Source of the DNA: Conexibacter sp. CPCC 206217
GTDB taxonomy: Bacteria; Actinomycetota; Thermoleophilia; Solirubrobacterales; Solirubrobacteraceae
NCBI RefSeq assembly: GCF_030646165.1
Contig: NZ_JAUTDO010000008.1
Coordinates: forward strand, 141,161-205,160
Reading direction: 5' to 3'
DNA: 64,000 nt
In this document: one piece after another, positions 33,929-41,148 of the stretch
How the letters are laid out: every line of letters starts with the position of its first letter
Numbering within the stretch: the first letter of the stretch is position 1
Position numbers and translations under genes: made by a program
The notes under the pieces: generated by a model
Databases searched by the model: none
The model's input: the letters and a program-made list of their open reading frames with translations, nothing else
What the model was told of the DNA's origin: nothing

Positions 33929-35067
33929 GCGCCCGGGTTCCGGGCAGCGGCGCCGAGCAGCGCCCGCGCGATCACCAGCCGCTGGATCTCGCTCGTACCC
34001 TCGTAGATCTCGGTCACCTTCGCGTCGCGGTAGTAGCGCTCGGCGGGGAACTCGCGGGTGTAGCCGTAGCCGCCGAGGATCTGGATCGCCTCGCCGGTCC
34101 AGTGGCGCGCGACGCGGGAGGCGAACAGCTTCGCCTGCGCGCCCTCGACCGTGTGCGGGTGGCCGGCCTGCTTCAGACGCGCGGCGCGCCAGGTCAGCGC
34201 GCGCGCCGCCTCGATCTCCGTCTGCATCTCCGCGAGCTTCTCCTGGATCGCGCCGAAGCGCGCGATCGGGCCGCCGAACGCGACCCGCTCCTTCGCGTAC
34301 GCGGTCGCGACGTCGAGCGCGGCCTGGGCGATCCCGACCGCCTGCGCGGCGATCCCGATCCGGCCGCCGTCGAGCGTCCCCAGCGCGATCCGCATCCCGG
34401 CCCCGCGCGCGCCGAGCAGCTCTCCGGGCGTGCGTTCGAACGTCAGCGCCGCGGTCGAGGAGGAGTTCAGTCCCATCTTCTCCTCCTCGCGCGCGACCGC
34501 GAGCCCCGCCGCGGGCCGGCGCACGACGAACGCGGAGATCGCCCCGTTCGCCGCCTCGTCGCGCGCGAAGACGATCAGCAGGTGAGCGTGTGAGCCGGTC
34601 GTGATGAACTGCTTGGAGCCGGTGACGAGGCCGTCTGCATCCGCCCGCGTCCGCAGCGCCCCGGCATCGGACCCGGCCTCGGGCTCGGTCAGCGCGAACG
34701 CGCCCAGCTCGTGGCCCTGCGCCAGCGGCGGGACCCAGCGGTCGATCTGCTCGGGCGTGCCGTGGGCCAGCAGCGGGAGCGTCGCGGCGGAGGTGTGGAC
34801 CGCGACCGTGACCGCGACGCCGCCGTCGGCGCGCGCCAGCTCCTCCAACGCGAGCACGTAGGAGAGGAAGTCGGTGCCGGCGCCGCCGTGCGCCTCCGGC
34901 ACGCACGCGCCCATCAGCCCCAGCTCGCCGAGCTGCGCGAAGACGGCCTTCGGGAACGTGTGCGAGCGGTCCCACTCGGCCGCGTGCGGGGCGATCGCCT
35001 CGTCGGCGAAGCGGCGCGCGAGCGCCCGCACCTCGCGCTGCTCGTCGGTCAGCTCGTGCAGGCTCAT
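33916..35067 (-). CDS. Acyl-CoA dehydrogenase
   Basis: A 383-aa flavoprotein of the short/medium-chain acyl-CoA dehydrogenase family. Blocks are FALTEPEAGSDAGALRTRA (FAD contacts), KQFITTGSHAHLLIVFAR, LGTLDGGRIGIAAQAVGIAQ and the terminal YRDAKVTEIYEGTSEIQRL with the catalytic Glu in YEGTSEIQ. It oxidises acyl-CoA to enoyl-CoA and passes electrons to ETF, whose genes are in this window. ATG 35067 overlaps the stop of a 21-aa ORF, which itself overlaps the upstream HAD phosphatase gene; thiolase lies further upstream in the same direction. Confidence 0.95.
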   Translation of the reverse strand: MSLHELTDEQREVRALARRFADEAIAPHAAEWDRSHTFPKAVFAQLGELGLMGACVPEAHGGAGTDFLSYVLALEELARADGGVAVTVAVHTSAATLPLLAHGTPEQIDRWVPPLAQGHELGAFALTEPEAGSDAGALRTRADADGLVTGSKQFITTGSHAHLLIVFARDEAANGAISAFVVRRPAAGLAVAREEEKMGLNSSSTAALTFERTPGELLGARGAGMRIALGTLDGGRIGIAAQAVGIAQAALDVATAYAKERVAFGGPIARFGAIQEKLAEMQTEIEAARALTWRAARLKQAGHPHTVEGAQAKLFASRVARHWTGEAIQILGGYGYTREFPAERYYRDAKVTEIYEGTSEIQRLVIARALLGAAARNPGAQRR

Positions 35068-35129
35068 CGGCGCGACCTCGCATGCGCGCCCGCGGGCGCG
35101 CCTCGTCCATTCGACTCGTACAGGCTCAT
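35064..35129 (-). CDS. 21-aa ORF bridging the HAD and acyl-CoA dehydrogenase genes
   Basis: ATG 35129 overlaps the HAD gene stop (ATGA) and the TGA at 35064-35066 overlaps the dehydrogenase ATG (ATGA). The start of the ORF (MSLYESN) copies the start of the dehydrogenase (MSLHELT): CCGATGAGCCTG plus ACGAG recur 62 bp apart. This is the same design as the 30-aa ORF between glgE and treS. It is probably a duplicated junction that keeps translational coupling; function of the peptide itself is doubtful. Confidence 0.4.
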   Translation of the reverse strand: MSLYESNGRGAPAGAHARSRR

Positions 35130-35995
35130 CGGCCGGGCCAACGTACCCGCGAGGGCGGCGGTGTCCGGCGCCGCCCGACCATCAGCGACCCCGCGCCGCC
35201 GATCGCGACCGCCGCCACAGCGGTCCCGGCGAGCGTCAGGCGGCGGCCGAGGCGCTCGAAGCGCAGCGTCTGCCAGCCCTCCTCGCGCGCCACGCGCGCC
35301 AGCTCGGCGTCCGGATTGACTGCGACCGGGTGGCCGACCGCACGTAGCATCGGCAGGTCCGACTCCGAGTCGGAGTAGGCCCACGAGGCGCTCAGGTCCA
35401 GGCGCTCGCGCGCGGCCAACAGGCGGATCGCCTCGGCCTTGCCCTCGCGGTAGGTGAAGGGGCCGTCGGGCTGGCCGGTGTAGATCCCCTCGCGCATCTC
35501 GGATCTGGCGCCGAGGCCGCCGTCGAACGTCAGCACGTGCGCGAGCACCTCCGCCAGCTCGTGCGCGGCGGCGGTGACGATGTAGACCGGCCGCCCGGCG
35601 TCCTGGTGCTCGTAGGCGACGCGCAGCATCTGCGGGTAGACGCGCGGCAGGATCCCCGCCAGCATCTCGGGGCCGAGCCGCAGCATGTCGCGCACCGCCA
35701 CGCCCTGCATCAGCTTGAAGATCTGCTCGCGGACCTGGTCGGTACCGGCGTCGGTCGAGCCGCGCAGGCGGAAGCGGACGTTGGCCGCGGCGCCGGCAGC
35801 CAGCTGCCGGCGCGTGAGGATCCCCTGCCGGTAGGCGGCGCGCGCGAACTCGAACGCGGACGAACCGGCCATCAGCGTGCGATCGAGGTCGAAGAAGGCG
35901 GCGCCGCGCTGCGGACCGCCCTCCACGACACCAGCGCCCTCGGGCGCGACGCTGTCGACGCCCTCCGCCGCGCGCTCGCCGCGCTCGTCGCTCAC
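35126..35995 (-). CDS. HAD-IB family phosphatase
   Basis: A 289-aa haloacid dehalogenase-superfamily phosphatase of subclass IB. Motif I is AAFFDLDRTLMAGSSAFEFA (nucleophile Asp in DLD), motif II VYIVTAAAHELAEV, motif III Lys near GKAEAIRLL and motif IV AYSDSESDLPML. A hydrophobic segment near the C-terminus (LAGTAVAAVAIGGAGSLMVG, about residues 252-271) could anchor it in the membrane. Relatives include phosphoserine phosphatase-like and lipid-phosphate enzymes; the substrate here is unknown. GTG 35995 is 18 bp after the thiolase stop. Confidence 0.9.
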   Translation of the reverse strand: MSDERGERAAEGVDSVAPEGAGVVEGGPQRGAAFFDLDRTLMAGSSAFEFARAAYRQGILTRRQLAAGAAANVRFRLRGSTDAGTDQVREQIFKLMQGVAVRDMLRLGPEMLAGILPRVYPQMLRVAYEHQDAGRPVYIVTAAAHELAEVLAHVLTFDGGLGARSEMREGIYTGQPDGPFTYREGKAEAIRLLAARERLDLSASWAYSDSESDLPMLRAVGHPVAVNPDAELARVAREEGWQTLRFERLGRRLTLAGTAVAAVAIGGAGSLMVGRRRTPPPSRVRWPGR

Positions 35996-36013
35996 GCCGG
36001 CCTCGTCATCGCG

Positions 36014-37198
36014 TCAGCTTCTCGCGACCTCGATGATGACCGCGTCGCCCTGCCCGCCGCCGGAGCAGATCGCGGCGATGCCGCGGCCGCCGCCGCGACG
36101 CTGCAGCTCCAGCGCGAGCGAGCCGAGGATGCGGGCGCCGGAGGCGCCGATCGGGTGGCCGAGCGCGACCGCGCCGCCGTTGACGTTGACCTTGTCCTCG
36201 TCGATGCCGAGCATGCGGATCGAGTTCAGCGTGACGGACGCGAACGCCTCGTTGATCTCCCACAGGTCGATGTCCTCGACGCCGAGGCCGGCCTTTCTGA
36301 GCGCGACCAACGACGCGTTGGCGGGCGTGCGGGCGAGGTAGGGGAAGTCGTCGGCGATCTGCGCCTGCGCGACGATCGTCGCGAGCGGGCGCTTGCCGTT
36401 GGCGGCGGCCCAGTCGCTGGAGGCGAGCACGAGCGCGCCGGCGCCGTCGTTGACGCCCGGAGCGTTGCCCGCGGTGTGGGTGCCGTCCTTCATGAAGATC
36501 GGCTTCAGCGCGGCGAGCGCCTCCAGCGTCGTGCCGGGGCGCGGCGCCTCGTCGACCTCGACGACGGTGTCGCCCTTGCGACCCTTGACCGTCACCGCGA
36601 CGATCTCCTCCGGCAGGCGGCCTTCCTCGGTCGCCTTCAGCGCCAGCTCGTGCGAGCGGACCGACCAGCGGTCCATGTCGGCGCGCGTCATCTCGAGCTC
36701 GGCGGCGACCTCGCTGGCCTCGTGCGCCATGTGCTTGCCGCTGAACGGGTTCGTGAGCCCGTCGTTGATCATCGCGTCGAGCGCCTTGCCGTCGCCCATG
36801 CGGTAGCCGAAGCGGGCGCCCTTGAGCAGGTACGGGGCGTTGCTCATCGACTCCATGCCGCCGGCGACCGCGACCTCGAGGTCGCCCGCGCGGATCGCCG
36901 CGTCGAGGATGCCGGCCGCGCGGATGCCCGACGCGCAGACCTTGTTGATCGTCTCGGAAGACACGTCCTTGGGGATCCCGCCCTTGATCTGCGCCTGGCG
37001 CGAGGGGATCTGGCCCTGGCCGGCCTGCAGCACCTGACCGAAGACGACGTGCTGGATCTGCTCGGGAGCGACGTCGGCGCGCTCCAGCGCCGCCTCGATC
37101 GCGATCCCTCCGAGGTCGGTCGCGTCGAGCGAGGCGAGGCCGCCGCCGAGCTTGCCGATCGGCGTGCGCGCTGCGCTGAGGATGACGGTAGAGGGCAT
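36014..37198 (-). CDS. Acetyl-CoA acetyltransferase (thiolase)
   Basis: A 394-aa type II thiolase. The acylated Cys is in INKVCASGIRAAGILDAA (about residue 89), the His is in GGAVALGHPIGASGARIL, and the second catalytic Cys is in AAICSGGGQGDAVII. It condenses two acetyl-CoA or cleaves 3-ketoacyl-CoA. ATG 37198 has a GGAGAT ribosome binding site 7 nt upstream, so this gene, unlike many neighbours, has a leader. It heads the thiolase-HAD-acyl-CoA dehydrogenase series. Confidence 0.95.
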   Translation of the reverse strand: MPSTVILSAARTPIGKLGGGLASLDATDLGGIAIEAALERADVAPEQIQHVVFGQVLQAGQGQIPSRQAQIKGGIPKDVSSETINKVCASGIRAAGILDAAIRAGDLEVAVAGGMESMSNAPYLLKGARFGYRMGDGKALDAMINDGLTNPFSGKHMAHEASEVAAELEMTRADMDRWSVRSHELALKATEEGRLPEEIVAVTVKGRKGDTVVEVDEAPRPGTTLEALAALKPIFMKDGTHTAGNAPGVNDGAGALVLASSDWAAANGKRPLATIVAQAQIADDFPYLARTPANASLVALRKAGLGVEDIDLWEINEAFASVTLNSIRMLGIDEDKVNVNGGAVALGHPIGASGARILGSLALELQRRGGGRGIAAICSGGGQGDAVIIEVARS

Positions 37199-37276
37199 CG
37201 GGAGATCTCCGTTGGAAGGTGTGGTCCTGTCGGCCCCCCGATGCTAGTCGTCGGTGTTGCGGATGGGCCCCGCTTG

Positions 37277-37282
37277 TAGCAT
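37277..37282 (+). promoter_or_regulatory. -10 element of the leucyl aminopeptidase gene (leaderless)
   Basis: TAGCAT, 6 nt before ATG 37289. Confidence 0.5.
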
Positions 37283-37288
37283 GGCGCG

Positions 37289-38728
37289 ATGCAGATCGAA
37301 GCCACGACGCAGGCCCCGGCGCAGACCGGCGCGGACACGATCGCCGTCGGGGTCTTCGACGGGGAGGACATCGCCCACGACGTCGCGGACGGCCTGTTGC
37401 AGAGGCTGCTGGACCAGGGCGAGGCGCGCCGCGCCTTCCGCCATCTCGCCGTCGCCCACGCCGACGGGCGCCGCTACATCGTCGTCGGGCTCGGCGACCG
37501 CGCCCGCTTCGACACCGAGCGGGCGCGCGTCGTGGCCGCGACCGCGCACGGCCGCGCGCGCGAGCTGGCGACGTCGACGCTCTGCTGGGAGGTCCCGCAC
37601 CACCTCGACGACGCCCACGTCGGCGCGCTCGTCGAGGGCACCGTGCTGGCCGCCTATCGCTTCGACAGATACCGCAACCACCCCGACGACGACGGCGGGA
37701 TCGAGCGCCTGGTCGTCTCCGCGCACCATCCGATCGACGGCCCGGTCGCCTACGCGGAGGTCGTCGCGGCCGCCCAGAACCGCGCCCGCGACCTGCAGAA
37801 CACGCCTTCCAACGAGCTGACCCCGGAGCGCCTCGCGCACCGCGCGCACGAGCTGGTGGCCGAGGTCAGCGGCGTCACGCTGGAGGTGCGCGGCGAGGAG
37901 GACATCGCGGCGCTCGGGATGGGCGCGTTCGCGGCCGTCGCGCGCGGCTCGCACGAGGAGGCGCGCCTGATCGAGCTGAGATACGAGGGCCCGGACGCGA
38001 CCGGCCCGCTGCTGGCGCTCGTCGGCAAGGCCGTCACGTTCGACAGCGGCGGCATCTCGATCAAGCCGGCGATGAGAATGTCGGAGATGAAGTTCGACAT
38101 GTCGGGCGGCGCCGTCGTGCTGGAGGCGATCGGCGCGATCGCCCGGCTGCAGCTGCCGATCCGCGTGCTCGGCGTGATCGGCGCGACCGAGAACATGCCC
38201 AGCGGCCACGCCGCCCGCCCCGGCGACATCGTCCGCGCCGCCAACGGCACGACGATCGAGATCGTCAACACCGACGCCGAGGGCCGGCTCGTGCTGGCCG
38301 ACTGCCTCGTGCACGCGATCAACCACGGTGCCGAGCGGATCGTCGACCTGGCGACGCTGACGGGCGCGGTCGTGACGACGTTCGGCAGCAGCCACGCCGG
38401 CCTGTGGGCCAACGACGACGAGTGGGCGCGGGCGCTGGAGGCGGCCTCGGCCGCCAGCGGCGACCTGCTGTGGCGGCTGCCGCTGCACAGCGACTACGCC
38501 GACGCGATCAAGGGCCGCTACGCCGACATCGTCAACTCGACCGAGAACCGCAAGGCGGCCTCGATCACCGCGGCGGAGTTCCTGCACCGCTTCGTCGGCG
38601 ACGTGCCGTGGGCCCATCTCGACATCGCCGGGACGGCCAACGACACCGGCCGCTCCTACGCCGGCAGCGGCGGCTCGGGCTACGGCGTGCGGCTGCTCGT
38701 CGAGCTGGCAAGACGACTCGGGCAGTGA
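37289..38728 (+). CDS. pepA: Leucyl aminopeptidase (M17)
   Basis: A 479-aa cytosolic aminopeptidase with two metals. The C-terminal catalytic domain has LVGKAVTFDSGGISIKPAMR (catalytic Lys and metal-binding Asp), MKFDMSGGAVVLEAI and the signature NTDAEGRLVLADCL; the N-terminal macro-like domain is intact. It removes N-terminal residues from peptides; some members also bind DNA. It is transcribed alone and divergent from the thiolase gene. Confidence 0.96.
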   Translation: MQIEATTQAPAQTGADTIAVGVFDGEDIAHDVADGLLQRLLDQGEARRAFRHLAVAHADGRRYIVVGLGDRARFDTERARVVAATAHGRARELATSTLCWEVPHHLDDAHVGALVEGTVLAAYRFDRYRNHPDDDGGIERLVVSAHHPIDGPVAYAEVVAAAQNRARDLQNTPSNELTPERLAHRAHELVAEVSGVTLEVRGEEDIAALGMGAFAAVARGSHEEARLIELRYEGPDATGPLLALVGKAVTFDSGGISIKPAMRMSEMKFDMSGGAVVLEAIGAIARLQLPIRVLGVIGATENMPSGHAARPGDIVRAANGTTIEIVNTDAEGRLVLADCLVHAINHGAERIVDLATLTGAVVTTFGSSHAGLWANDDEWARALEAASAASGDLLWRLPLHSDYADAIKGRYADIVNSTENRKAASITAAEFLHRFVGDVPWAHLDIAGTANDTGRSYAGSGGSGYGVRLLVELARRLGQ

Positions 38729-38755
38729 CCGGGTCCCTTTTCGCGAACCGTTCCC

Positions 38756-38761
38756 TACTAT
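38756..38761 (+). promoter_or_regulatory. Probable -10 element of the B12-binding subunit gene
   Basis: TACTAT, 50 nt before ATG 38812, giving a leader of about 40 nt. No B12 riboswitch fits in this 83-bp gap. Confidence 0.4.
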
Positions 38762-38811
38762 TCGCCCCGCCGCGACGCCGACGCATCCAGACGGCGCGCG
38801 GACACCCCCGA

Positions 38812-39222
38812 ATGTCCACATCCTCCGAGCGAAAGATCCGCGTCGTCGTCGCGAAGCCTGGCCTGGACGGCCATGATCGCGGCGCGAAGATCATCGCGCG
38901 CGCCCTGCGCGACGCGGGCATGGAGGTGATCTACACCGGCCTGCACCAGACGCCGGAGCAGATCGTGGAGACGGTGATCCAGGAGGACGCCGACGCGGTC
39001 GGCCTGTCGATCCTGTCGGGGGCGCACATGACGCTCGTGCCGCGCATCGTGGAGCTGTTGCGCGCGCAGGACGTCGACGACGTGCTCGTCACGGTGGGAG
39101 GCACGATCCCGGCGGACGACATCCCCGAGCTGAAGCGGCTCGGGGTCTCCGAGGTGTTCACCCCGGGCGCACCGACGCAGGACATCATCGACTTCATCCG
39201 CGGCGCGGTCCGCAGCGACTAG
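38812..39222 (+). CDS. Cobalamin-binding subunit, methylmalonyl-CoA mutase C-terminal type
   Basis: A 136-aa stand-alone B12-binding domain. KPGLDGHDRGAKIIARAL contains the DxHxxG motif whose His coordinates cobalt; LSILSGAHMTLVPRIVELL and VGGTIPADDIPELKRLGV complete the Rossmann-like fold. It corresponds to the small or C-terminal part of methylmalonyl-CoA mutase and related acyl-CoA mutases and must pair with a separate catalytic subunit, which is not in this window. MeaB at 31790 fits the same system. ATG 38812 gives the usual length of this domain. Confidence 0.92.
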   Translation: MSTSSERKIRVVVAKPGLDGHDRGAKIIARALRDAGMEVIYTGLHQTPEQIVETVIQEDADAVGLSILSGAHMTLVPRIVELLRAQDVDDVLVTVGGTIPADDIPELKRLGVSEVFTPGAPTQDIIDFIRGAVRSD

Positions 39223-39292
39223 ACGCGTCACCCGCCGGCACGGGCGGGAGCGTTTCCGGGCCGCACGGGGGAGGTGCGGGGACGGTACGCGA

Positions 39293-39320
39293 TTGACTGG
39301 TCAGTCAACACGGGTATCAT
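39293..39320 (+). promoter_or_regulatory. etfB promoter with palindromic operator
   Basis: The -35 TTGACT (39293-39298) and -10 TATCAT (39315-39320) are separated by 16 bp. The perfect 16-bp palindrome TTGACTGGTCAGTCAA (39293-39308) overlaps the -35, a layout typical of TetR-family repressor sites. The transcript would have a leader of about 50 nt ending in GAGGAGG. Confidence 0.65.
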
Positions 39321-39377
39321 GCCGCCACGAACACTGCCACGAACGTTTGTTTGGCTCTTTCTGAGGAGGCACCCCAG

Positions 39378-40169
39378 TTGAAGATTTGCGTCCTGGTCAA
39401 AGAGGTGCCGGACGCCGCCGTCGAGAAGCGCATTGACCCCTCGACGGGGCGGATGGACCGCAGCGGGGAGAAGAACCTCAACCCGTACGACACGCACGCC
39501 ATCGAGGCTGCGATGCAGCTGAAGGAAGGCGGCGCGCTGCAGATCGACGAGGTCGTCGCCGTCACGATGGGGCCGGAGTCGGCCGTTCGTGCGCTGCACA
39601 AGGCGGTCTCGCTCGGCGCCGACCGCTCGCTGCACCTGAACGACGACGCGCTCGCCGGCTCCGACGTCGCCGCGACGGGCTACGCGCTCGCGAAGGCGCT
39701 CGAGAAGGAGCAGCCCGACATAGTCCTGCTCGGGCAGCAGTCCGACGACGGCGAGTGCTACACGATCGGCGCGGTCGTCGCCGACCACCTGAAGGCGCCG
39801 TCGCTGACCCAGGTGATCAAGCTCGACGTGGTCGACGGCGGCCTGCGCTGCGAGCGTCAGGCCGAGTACGGCTACGACACCGTCCAGGTGTCGCTGCCGG
39901 CCGTGATCTCGGTCGGCGACGCGATCAACGAGCCGCGCTACCCGTCGCTGAAGGCGATCATGGGCGCGAAGAAGAAGCCGCTCGAGAAGGCCGCTGCCGG
40001 CGACGTCGGCATCGACCTCGCGCTCGTCGGCGCCGACGGCTCGTCCGTCAGCTGCGGCGAGTTCAAGGCGCCGCCGGCGAAGTCGGCCGGCAAGATCATC
40101 GAAGACGAGGACACGGACGCGACGGTCGAGCAGATCGTGGCGTGGCTGGACGAAAGGAAGCTGATCTAG
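39378..40169 (+). CDS. etfB: Electron transfer flavoprotein beta subunit
   Basis: A 263-aa ETF beta subunit (FixA type) that carries AMP and pairs with EtfA to move electrons from acyl-CoA dehydrogenases to ETF:quinone oxidoreductase. It begins KICVLVKEVPDAAVEKRIDP; AVTMGPESAVRALHKAVSLG and LLGQQSDDGECYTIG are core motifs, with YGYDTVQVSLPAVISVGDAI later. TTG 39378 is the start: GAGGAGG (39363-39369) lies 8 nt upstream and the family begins exactly here. The EtfA start follows the stop directly (TAGATG). Confidence 0.95.
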   Translation: MKICVLVKEVPDAAVEKRIDPSTGRMDRSGEKNLNPYDTHAIEAAMQLKEGGALQIDEVVAVTMGPESAVRALHKAVSLGADRSLHLNDDALAGSDVAATGYALAKALEKEQPDIVLLGQQSDDGECYTIGAVVADHLKAPSLTQVIKLDVVDGGLRCERQAEYGYDTVQVSLPAVISVGDAINEPRYPSLKAIMGAKKKPLEKAAAGDVGIDLALVGADGSSVSCGEFKAPPAKSAGKIIEDEDTDATVEQIVAWLDERKLI

Positions 40170-41144
40170 ATGGGCGGGATTCTCGTCTACGTCCTCCACT
40201 ACGAGGGCGCGCTCAACAAGAACTCGCTCGGCGCCGTCTCCGAGGGCGCGAAGCTCGCCGCGGAGCTGGGCACGACCGCGGACGCGATCGTCGTCGGCGG
40301 CGCTGACCTGACCGACGAGCTGCTCGGCACGCTCGGCGACTACGGCGCGGCGAAGGTCTTCCGCGCCGAGGGCGCCGAGGGCCTCGCGCAGCCGGTCATC
40401 GACGCGATGGACAAGGTCATCGAGGAGAACGGTCACGACTACGTGATCTTCGGCGGCGGCCTGCTCGGCTTCGAGATCGGCGCCGGCCTCGCCGCGCGCC
40501 GCAACGCCGGCGTGACGATGGAGGTCACCGGTGTCGTCGTCGAGGGCGGCAAGCTCGTCGCCGAGCGCCCGATCCTCGGCGACTCGCAGATCTCGCGCTC
40601 GCACTACAAGGGCCTCGGCATCATCATCGGGCGCATCAACGCGTTCGAGTTGAAGCCGGGCGCCGGCGGCGCGGCCGAAGTGGTCGACGTCACGGTCGAG
40701 TACTCGCCCTGGTCCAACCAGGCGACGATGGTCCAGCGCGGCGAGCAGCGCGGCGCCGACGTCAACATCGAGGACGCGAGCGTGCTCGTGGCCGGCGGTC
40801 GCGGGCTCGGCAAGGCCGAGGGCTTCCAGCTCTGCGAGGACCTCGCGGGCGTGCTCGGCGGCGCCGTCGCCGCGACGCGCGCGGTCGTCGACGCCGGCTG
40901 GTACCCGTATGCGGCCCAGATCGGCCAGACCGGCAAGTCGGTCGCGCCGAAGCTCTACCTCGCGGCCGGCATCTCCGGCGCGATCCAGCACAAGGTCGGC
41001 ATGCAGGCGTCGGAGAACATCGTCGCGATCAACAAGGACGCGAACGCTCCGATCTTCGAGTTCAGCGACCTCGGCATCGTCGGGGACCTGAACAAGATCC
41101 TGCCGAAGCTGACGGAGGCCGTGAAGGCCAAGAAGGGCGGTTGA
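40170..41144 (+). CDS. etfA: Electron transfer flavoprotein alpha subunit
   Basis: A 324-aa EtfA (FixB type) that holds the redox FAD. The C-terminal FAD domain shows VLVAGGRGLGKAEGFQLCED, VAATRAVVDAGWYPYAAQIG, QTGKSVAPKLYLAAGISGAI and VAINKDANAPIFEFSDLGIV. It is immediately downstream of etfB and 4 bp before the ETF:quinone oxidoreductase gene, so the three form one operon serving fatty-acid oxidation. Confidence 0.96.
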   Translation: MGGILVYVLHYEGALNKNSLGAVSEGAKLAAELGTTADAIVVGGADLTDELLGTLGDYGAAKVFRAEGAEGLAQPVIDAMDKVIEENGHDYVIFGGGLLGFEIGAGLAARRNAGVTMEVTGVVVEGGKLVAERPILGDSQISRSHYKGLGIIIGRINAFELKPGAGGAAEVVDVTVEYSPWSNQATMVQRGEQRGADVNIEDASVLVAGGRGLGKAEGFQLCEDLAGVLGGAVAATRAVVDAGWYPYAAQIGQTGKSVAPKLYLAAGISGAIQHKVGMQASENIVAINKDANAPIFEFSDLGIVGDLNKILPKLTEAVKAKKGG

Positions 41145-41148
41145 TCGC

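Noticed and set aside
38729..38811. Cobalamin riboswitch before the B12-binding subunit
   Set aside because: The gap is 83 bp and contains a promoter; there is no space for the riboswitch core and no B12-box-like segment.
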